A stretch of DNA of 64,000 nucleotides. It comes from G963674665 sp964609625. Lineage in GTDB: Bacteria; Desulfobacterota; Desulfovibrionia; Desulfovibrionales; Desulfovibrionaceae. This document shows, piece by piece, positions 59,076 to 64,000 of this stretch. The stretch covers positions 83,334 through 147,333 of the forward strand of contig CAZSRS010000007.1 in assembly GCA_964609625.1 (NCBI GenBank), written 5' to 3'. Positions within the stretch are counted from its first letter, which is position 1. Each line of letters opens with the position of its first letter. Under the pieces are notes generated by a model, which was not told the DNA's origin, did not search any database, and worked only from the letters and a program-made list of their open reading frames with translations. Position numbers and translations under genes: made by a program.

Positions 59076-60188
59076 ATGCGGAAGCGAAACACGTACGTAC
59101 AGGCCGTTCTGGTCATGATTCTGGGGTTGCTGCTCATGTCCCCCGGCATGGCCCAGGCATCCAGTCCAGTGCCCCCGGACAAGCAGGAAGACTGGATGTA
59201 CCACACCATCGTGGACTTCGACTTCGTCAAGGAGCACATCATCGTGCCCCGCGAGGACTCGGTGTTCATCGTGGATTCCAGGCCCTACAAACCCAAATTC
59301 ATCGAGGGCTACATCCCCACCGCGCACTCCATCCCGGATTCGCAGTTCGAGGAGATGGTGGACAAGCTGCCCAAGGACAAGAACGCGCTGCTGATCTTCT
59401 ATTGCGGCGGCTTCGAGTGCAAGCTCTCCCACAACTCGGCCAAGAAGGCGGAGGCCTTGGGCTACAAGAACGTCAAGGTCTATGCGGCTGGGTACCCCGA
59501 CTTCAAGAAGTACTATCCCTACTGTGCCGTGGAAATGGACTACGTGAAGCAGCAGATCGCCGACAACACCAACTACCTGCTCGTGGACTCGCGCCCCCTG
59601 AACAAGTACCTGGAAGGCAACGTGCCGTCATCCGTGAGCATTTCCGACACCAAATTCGAGGAAAAGACCGGGCTGTTGCCCACGGACAAGTCCATCCAGT
59701 TGATCTTCTACTGCGGCGGCCACGAGTGCAAGCTCTCGCACAAGTCCGCGGTCAAGGCCTCCGAGTTGGGGTACACCAACATCATGGTGGCCGAGGAAGG
59801 CTACCCCGCGTGGAAGCAGAAGTTCGGCGCCGGCGGTCAGGTGACCATCGACACCGGCGGCGTGGACGGCGCCATCCCGGTGGAGCAGTTCGAGAAGTAC
59901 TTGACGGAGCAGCCGGACGCCATTCACATCATCGACGTCCGTGACAAGGACGAATTCGACAAGGGGCATTTCCCCGGCTCCACGCACATGACCGTGGACG
60001 AATTGAACAAGAGCATGGACAAGCTGCCATCGGACAAGCCGGTGGTCTTTGTCTGCTCCTCCGGCGCACGCTCCGGCGAGGCCTTCTACATGGTCATGGA
60101 CAAGCAACCCGAGCGCAAGGACGTCTACTATCTCGACGCGGCGTGCAGCTTTGACGGCGAGAAGTACGAGATCAAGAAACCCCAGTAA
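59076..60188 (+). CDS. Exported protein with three rhodanese domains
   Basis: A 370-residue protein with a signal peptide (cut near AQA). Three rhodanese-like domains can be traced: about 45-150, 150-255 and 265-370. Domains 1 and 2 share a nearly identical active loop, YCGGFECKLSHNSA and YCGGHECKLSHKSA, with catalytic Cys110/Cys213 and a second cysteine five residues on (Cys115/Cys218). Domain 3 has a different loop, VCSSGARSG (Cys327). The protein should carry or transfer sulfane sulfur in the periplasm. GGAGG precedes ATG 59076. A hairpin (60196-60222) follows. Confidence 0.92.
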   Translation: MRKRNTYVQAVLVMILGLLLMSPGMAQASSPVPPDKQEDWMYHTIVDFDFVKEHIIVPREDSVFIVDSRPYKPKFIEGYIPTAHSIPDSQFEEMVDKLPKDKNALLIFYCGGFECKLSHNSAKKAEALGYKNVKVYAAGYPDFKKYYPYCAVEMDYVKQQIADNTNYLLVDSRPLNKYLEGNVPSSVSISDTKFEEKTGLLPTDKSIQLIFYCGGHECKLSHKSAVKASELGYTNIMVAEEGYPAWKQKFGAGGQVTIDTGGVDGAIPVEQFEKYLTEQPDAIHIIDVRDKDEFDKGHFPGSTHMTVDELNKSMDKLPSDKPVVFVCSSGARSGEAFYMVMDKQPERKDVYYLDAACSFDGEKYEIKKPQ

Positions 60189-60195
60189 CCCCCAT

Positions 60196-60222
60196 GCGAG
60201 GTCCGGCCAGGCCGGACCTCGC
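60196..60222 (+). other. Intercistronic hairpin between the two rhodanese genes
   Basis: A perfect 12-bp stem (60196-60207 with 60211-60222) and a CAG loop, 8 bp after the triple-rhodanese stop. No T-run follows. It likely protects or processes the mRNA, or partly terminates. Confidence 0.6.
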
Positions 60223-60240
60223 ACCCCACGGAGGGCCGGC

Positions 60241-61242
60241 ATGAAACCCATCGCGAATCAGGGGCCGGCAACGGCCCTGCTGCTCGTTCTTCTGGCCTTG
60301 CTGCTTCCCGCCGCCCCTGCCTGGGGCGCTGACAAGCCGGCATGGCTGACATCCGCGGAAAAGGAAGCTGCCACGTGGGGCTACACCGTCATCGACAACG
60401 AGGAACTGCACCGGCGCCTGCAAGAGAAAAATCTCCTGCTGCTCGACGTGCGGCCGGACTACGAGTTCAAGGATGGCCACCTCCCCGGCGCCGTGAACCT
60501 GGAATTCGACCTGTCGGACAGCGGCGGTCCGAGCGCCGGCAAGAGTGAGGCCTTCCGGGAGCTGGCAGGACCGGATACCGCACGCCCCATCGTGATCTAC
60601 TGCCGCTCCTTCAGGTGACTGCGCAGTGAGATCGCGGCGCGCTGGGCAGTGCGTCTGGGCTACGACAATGTCATGCAGTATCCCCTGGGGTATCATGGTT
60701 GGCTGGAGCGGCATCCCGAGGACACGCCACCGCAGCGTAGGGCCATAACGCCGGGAGACGAATTTCCGGCCTGCCGTCTGGGGCTGATGGAGCATCCCGA
60801 AGACAGAATCTATCTGGGGGCGCCTTCGGAAAGCGATTTCCTCAGCCTCTCGGAGGTGGATTCGGAGTATGTGTTGATCCAATTCTACAACAACCTGTGC
60901 CTGGACTGCATCCGCGAGGCCAAGACCATGAACGAGTACTACCACGAGATTGAGCGCTCCCCCAGGCTCAAACGCAAGCTCAGGCTCATCGGCTTCGGCG
61001 TGCACAACAACACCCAACAGGTGGAGGAGTTCCGGAAGAAATACGGCGTGCTCTTCCCCCTGTTTCCGGACGAGGACGGGGCTATCTTCACCTGTCTGGG
61101 GCAGGCCGCGATTCCTTTGGCCTATCTGGTGCGACTGCACGGCCAAGTCCCACGTGAGGTGATCCTGGTGCGCAACGATTTCACGGACGCTTCACGCCCG
61201 TTCTTTGAGGAAGTCCGTAGGGTGGTGCTGCATGGGCCCTGA
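60241..61242 (+). CDS. Probable selenoprotein: exported rhodanese-thioredoxin-like fusion with Sec126
   Basis: Read through one in-frame TGA (60616-60618), the gene encodes 333 residues. Residues 1-29 are a signal peptide; a rhodanese domain spans about 45-160, with catalytic Cys121 in YCRSFR followed directly by the TGA and then LRSEIAARWAVRLGYDNVMQ, the exact continuation of a rhodanese. A thioredoxin/peroxiredoxin-like domain follows (about 170-333), with a CXXC at Cys220-Leu-Asp-Cys223 (NNLCLDCIREAKTM). The frame is unchanged on both sides, both halves are intact, and a hairpin starts at the TGA. Reading TGA as stop would cut the rhodanese in its active loop. A nonsense mutation cannot be excluded from sequence alone. 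GGAGG precedes the ATG. Confidence 0.75.
60618..60650 (+). promoter_or_regulatory. Candidate bacterial SECIS hairpin
   Basis: Beginning with the A of the TGA, two 5-bp helices (60618-60622 with 60646-60650; 60624-60628 with 60640-60644) are stacked across one G-G mismatch, with an 11-base apical loop (60629-60639). The location directly after the TGA and the total length of about 35 bases fit bacterial SECIS elements such as that of fdhF. The loop does not show an obvious bulged U or GU pair. Confidence 0.55.
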
Positions 61243-61246
61243 GGGA

Positions 61247-61897
61247 TCAGGCCGCTTCCCCGGCCGTCAGGGCCACCGCCGCGAGCAGCACGCCGACTGC
61301 CAGCCGATGGACGTCCGAGCCGGGGGCGCTGGACAGGGCCGATGCAAAGCGCCGTACCCAAGGAAGGAGATGCTCTCCGGCGAAACTCCGGGCCTGGTCG
61401 AGCCTGCCGACGTCCACTGTGGGGGAAGCGCCCCAGCCCATGGCCAGAAGATGGACAAGGTAGCCAAGCTCGACACAGAGGTGGTCCGGAGGCTCCTGGC
61501 CCGGCAGATCCGGCTCCAATCCGGCCTCCAGCAACCGCCGCTCCATTTCCCGGGCAGGTTCGGCCATCAGGCCGGTGATATGTTCCTGATGGCAGGAGGC
61601 GTACAGGGGCGCGGGAACTCCCCCGGGATTACTGATGAACAATCGCACGTAAGTGATTTGCAGCTCATGACACAAGGCGGGCATACCCCCGGATTCGGGC
61701 AAAGCACGCACAAGCTCCTGGACAGGGGCCTCGAGGGCGAACCCCTGGGGACACAACAAGGCCAGCTCCCGCGCTCCCTGGTCGATCAAGGGAACGCACC
61801 GCGCCTCGTCGGGTCCCTGGAACAGGGCGATGAGAAATTCGAAACAGGCAAGCAACGCCATACGGCGGGACGTGTCCATGACTGCGAGATCATTCAT
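61247..61897 (-). CDS. TorD-family molybdoenzyme chaperone
   Basis: A 216-residue all-helical protein of the TorD/DmsD type. Typical stretches are ALLACFEFLIALFQGPD, LQITYVRLFISNPGGVPAPLYASCH and PDHLCVELGYLVHLLAM. Such chaperones bind the Tat signal of a molybdoenzyme and hold it for cofactor insertion. It converges on the operon with only 4 bp between the stop codons and is the obvious partner of the 55332-57527 enzyme. ATG 61897 has AAGGA upstream; a longer frame to 61939 is possible. Confidence 0.87.
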   Translation of the reverse strand: MNDLAVMDTSRRMALLACFEFLIALFQGPDEARCVPLIDQGARELALLCPQGFALEAPVQELVRALPESGGMPALCHELQITYVRLFISNPGGVPAPLYASCHQEHITGLMAEPAREMERRLLEAGLEPDLPGQEPPDHLCVELGYLVHLLAMGWGASPTVDVGRLDQARSFAGEHLLPWVRRFASALSSAPGSDVHRLAVGVLLAAVALTAGEAA

Positions 61898-62010
61898 GCG
61901 GAAATCCTTCCATTTTCCTGACGGCTGGTGAACGGACACAAGGCTATACTCTCTGTTTCATTCTGCCAAGTCGTCCGGGATGACGCGCACAACGCGCCGA
62001 GGAGCGGCCC

Positions 62011-62316
62011 ATGACCGAAGATAAAACGAGCGTCGGTGTCCAAGAGATGGAGCGGATACGACGCGACGTGCTGGCGCGGCTGAAACGCATCGAAGGCCAG
62101 GTGCGCGGTATTCATCGCATGCTCAGTGAAGGTGAGAAGTCCGAGGCCACCCTGGTGCAGGTGCGCGCCGTGCGCAACGCCCTGCACTCGGTGAACGGAC
62201 TGATCATACGACGCTACCTGCTCAAGTGCCATGTGACGGCATCGAGGGACAACCGCTCGCCAGGAAAAACCCTGGGAGAGGCCCTGAAGACCTTGGCGAC
62301 GTATCTGGACTATTGA
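62011..62316 (+). CDS. CsoR/RcnR-family (DUF156) regulator, ligand residues altered
   Basis: A 101-residue four-helix DNA-binding protein: RDVLARLKRIEGQVRGIHRML is the hallmark of the family, followed by LVQVRAVRNALHSVNGLII. The family's metal or persulfide ligands are mostly gone: the first cysteine position is Ala46, the usual histidine is Tyr69, and only the last cysteine, Cys73 in LLKCHV, remains. It may sense through one cysteine, or not through metals at all. It is divergent from the TorD gene with a 113-bp gap and may regulate the sulfur locus. Confidence 0.88.
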   Translation: MTEDKTSVGVQEMERIRRDVLARLKRIEGQVRGIHRMLSEGEKSEATLVQVRAVRNALHSVNGLIIRRYLLKCHVTASRDNRSPGKTLGEALKTLATYLDY

Positions 62317-62339
62317 CCCTTTCATACAAGGGGGTTGAC

Positions 62340-64000
62340 GTGAACATACGCATCCGCACAAAACTGTTCATAGGTTTCGCCGTGGTGACCCTTATCCTCT
62401 GCATCGTGGGGAGCGTGGCCTATCACTCCCTTGTCCGGGTGGACCGCAACAGTCAGGCTGTCATCTCCACGTTCCCTTCCATGATAAGCCTCACGACCAT
62501 GCGGGAATCCGTCATCATGCTCATGTGGGTGGGCAACAAGATCCGCGCGGTGGAGCATTCCACCGAGGCAAGGGATATCTGGACGCAGTACAGCCCCTTG
62601 TTCGAGACGGTCCGTGGCAACGCAAAGGCCTTGCGGCATGGAGGCATCACGGAGTGGGGGCAATTGCATCGGCTGGAGTCTCCGGAAGCGGTAGCCATGC
62701 TCGATCAAGTTCTTGAACGCTACGAGGCCGGTTTTGTCCCGGCTGTGGAGGCCATCTACGAGAATACCCTGGAGGCCCTGCGACTGGGGTTGGAAGCACA
62801 GGACCGCGAGGGCGAGGAATTGGAAAAACTGGTCTACCAACGCAGACGCATCGATGCCCTGCTCTGGGAGCATGATTTCGAGGCGGAACAGGTGGGACTG
62901 GAGATCGAAAAATCTCTTACCGCTTTGCAGAACATGGTGCTCGTAAGCATCCAGGAAGCCTCCGCCGGGTCCATAAGTACGTCGGTCGAAGCCCGAATCA
63001 CCACCCTCACGGGCATAGTCGTGGGCATCGTCCTGGCCATGGGGCTGGGCTTTTTCATTTCCCGCTCCATCGTCACTCCCGTGCAGACGATAATCGCCTA
63101 TACCCGGAAGGTCGCGGACGGAGATTTCAGCGTGAACTTGTCCGGCCGTTTCGGCGGAGAACTCGGCGAACTCGTCACTTCCATCCAGGCCATGGTCGGC
63201 CAGCTCAAGACCAAACTCGGTCTGTCCGAAGGCGTGCTCAGGGGAATCTCCAGTTCGATGCCCTGCCTGATGCTCGACGCCTCCGGGCGGGTGACCATGG
63301 CCAACGACAGATTGCTGACCCTGCTCGGCAGACCTGGCCACCCCGAAGACTACCAGGGACGGCACTTGGACCAGCTCTTTCCAGGCCGTGAAGACCTACC
63401 CTCCGCACGGGCCCTGGCCAAAGGAGAGCGCATCGAGGAGGAGTTCTCCATCTCCGCGGACAACACCTGCACGGCCCATTGCGTGTCCCGTGTCACGGCG
63501 AACCCCATCTTCGATCTTGACGGCGAACTGATCGGTGCCTTTTCCTTGTTCTTCGATCTCACGGAAATACGCGGCAAGGAACAGATGATCCGCAGCCAGG
63601 GCGAGCGTCTGGCCGAGGCAGCCTCGCGCGCGGGGGGCATCGCCCGATCATTGACCGAATCCGCACGGAGTCTCTCCAGTGAGATCGCGGCCACCAGCCA
63701 GGGCGCGACCGAGCAGAGCGCTCGCACGTCCGCCGCCAGTTCCGCCCTGGAGCAGATGAGCGCCACGGTGCTGGAGATGGCCGGCAGCGCCTCGAGGGCC
63801 GCGCAAAACGCCGACCAGGCCAGGGACGCGGCGACCCAGGGAGAGGACGCGGTGCGCCGGGTGATCGCGGCCATCACCTCGCTGGAGCGCCAGACCGGCG
63901 AGATGCGCGAACATATGGACGAACTGTCCGCGCAGGCCGGCCAGATCGGCCGGATCATCGGCGTGATCAACGACATCGCCGACCAGACCAACCTCCTGGC
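62340..64000 (+). CDS. Methyl-accepting chemotaxis protein with PAS domain (3' end outside window)
   Basis: GTG start with AAGGGGG upstream; the frame is open to base 64000 (about 553 residues). An N-terminal membrane helix (KLFIGFAVVTLILCIVGSVA), a helical periplasmic domain (about 35-215) of the 4HB_MCP type, a second membrane helix (TLTGIVVGIVLAMGLGFFISR), HAMP (about 240-295), a PAS domain (about 300-410: LDASGRVTMANDRLLTLLG) and the start of the signalling domain (ATSQGATEQSARTSAASSAL ... DIADQTNLL) are seen. It lies 23 bp after the CsoR-like gene. The conserved hairpin tip is just reached. The ligand is unknown. Confidence 0.92.
   Translation, partial: MNIRIRTKLFIGFAVVTLILCIVGSVAYHSLVRVDRNSQAVISTFPSMISLTTMRESVIMLMWVGNKIRAVEHSTEARDIWTQYSPLFETVRGNAKALRHGGITEWGQLHRLESPEAVAMLDQVLERYEAGFVPAVEAIYENTLEALRLGLEAQDREGEELEKLVYQRRRIDALLWEHDFEAEQVGLEIEKSLTALQNMVLVSIQEASAGSISTSVEARITTLTGIVVGIVLAMGLGFFISRSIVTPVQTIIAYTRKVADGDFSVNLSGRFGGELGELVTSIQAMVGQLKTKLGLSEGVLRGISSSMPCLMLDASGRVTMANDRLLTLLGRPGHPEDYQGRHLDQLFPGREDLPSARALAKGERIEEEFSISADNTCTAHCVSRVTANPIFDLDGELIGAFSLFFDLTEIRGKEQMIRSQGERLAEAASRAGGIARSLTESARSLSSEIAATSQGATEQSARTSAASSALEQMSATVLEMAGSASRAAQNADQARDAATQGEDAVRRVIAAITSLERQTGEMREHMDELSAQAGQIGRIIGVINDIADQTNLL

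Noticed and set aside
60649..61242. Separate thioredoxin-like gene starting at GTG 60649
   Set aside because: No ribosome-binding site or signal peptide, and the start would fall inside the rhodanese domain. The in-frame continuity with 60241 favours a single Sec-containing gene.

Overview
The window reads as a chromosomal segment of a GC-rich, anaerobic, Gram-negative bacterium. The gene content suggests Desulfovibrionales or a close relative within Desulfobacterota: complete Tol-Pal genes, class III ribonucleotide reductase, an N-type ATPase operon, a periplasmic molybdopterin enzyme tied to sulfur-transfer proteins, and a probable selenoprotein. This placement is inference from gene content and style; there is no rRNA or other taxonomic marker here. 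I found no tRNA, rRNA, CRISPR array or complete insertion sequence.

Layout. 1-654: 3' end of a glycosyltransferase. 734-5817: TetR (CecR-type) regulator, membrane fusion protein and RND pump in one overlapping operon. 5824-8612 (minus): GspE/PilB-like ATPase overlapping an HDOD gene. 8898-13905 (minus): tolQ-tolR-tolA-tolB-pal followed by an NlpC/P60 lipoprotein. 14006-20503: mixed single genes (Sir2 deacylase, a histidine-rich HypB-N-terminus-like protein, CheY-like receiver, Tim44-like protein, PilZ-like protein, truncated DnaJ-like protein, lytic transglycosylase). 20607-22914: small helix-turn-helix proteins and a carbohydrate-binding module in AT-richer DNA. 22915-25132: nitroreductase and twin flavin reductases opposite an HxlR regulator. 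25272-33392: a GT-C-like membrane protein, then a zinc-ribbon PilZ protein divergent from a ribbon-helix-helix/ParA/7TMR-DISM kinase cluster and a methyltransferase. 33413-39697: multi-PAS histidine kinase, then nrdG-nrdD. 39752-45350 (minus): N-ATPase genes atpC-Q-R-B-E-F-A-G, but with no atpD (beta). 45469-51558 (minus): histidine phosphatase, three glycosyltransferases and a radical SAM/TPR protein, with an FkbM methyltransferase divergent. 52818-54290: cardiolipin synthase-like protein. 54798-61897: the most interesting block. 62011-64000: a CsoR-like repressor and a chemoreceptor cut by the window edge.

The 54.8-61.9 kb block looks like one functional unit. A good sigma70-like promoter precedes a monohaem cytochrome c, a Tat-exported molybdopterin oxidoreductase of the Psr/Phs type, a four-cluster ferredoxin subunit with its own C-terminal membrane anchor, and a membrane cytochrome b. 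These are followed by an exported protein with three rhodanese domains and an exported rhodanese-thioredoxin fusion. The reading frame of the last gene passes through one in-frame TGA, which sits in the rhodanese active-site loop and is immediately followed by a stable hairpin; I read it as selenocysteine. A convergent TorD-type chaperone and a divergent CsoR-like regulator that has lost most of its metal/persulfide ligands complete the locus. My inference is a periplasmic sulfane-sulfur-handling respiratory system.

Other points worth a second look: the missing ATPase beta subunit; two copies of a roughly 90-bp intergenic repeat, one of which sits inside the ATPase operon; and matching zinc ribbons on a ParA ATPase and the neighbouring divergent PilZ protein.
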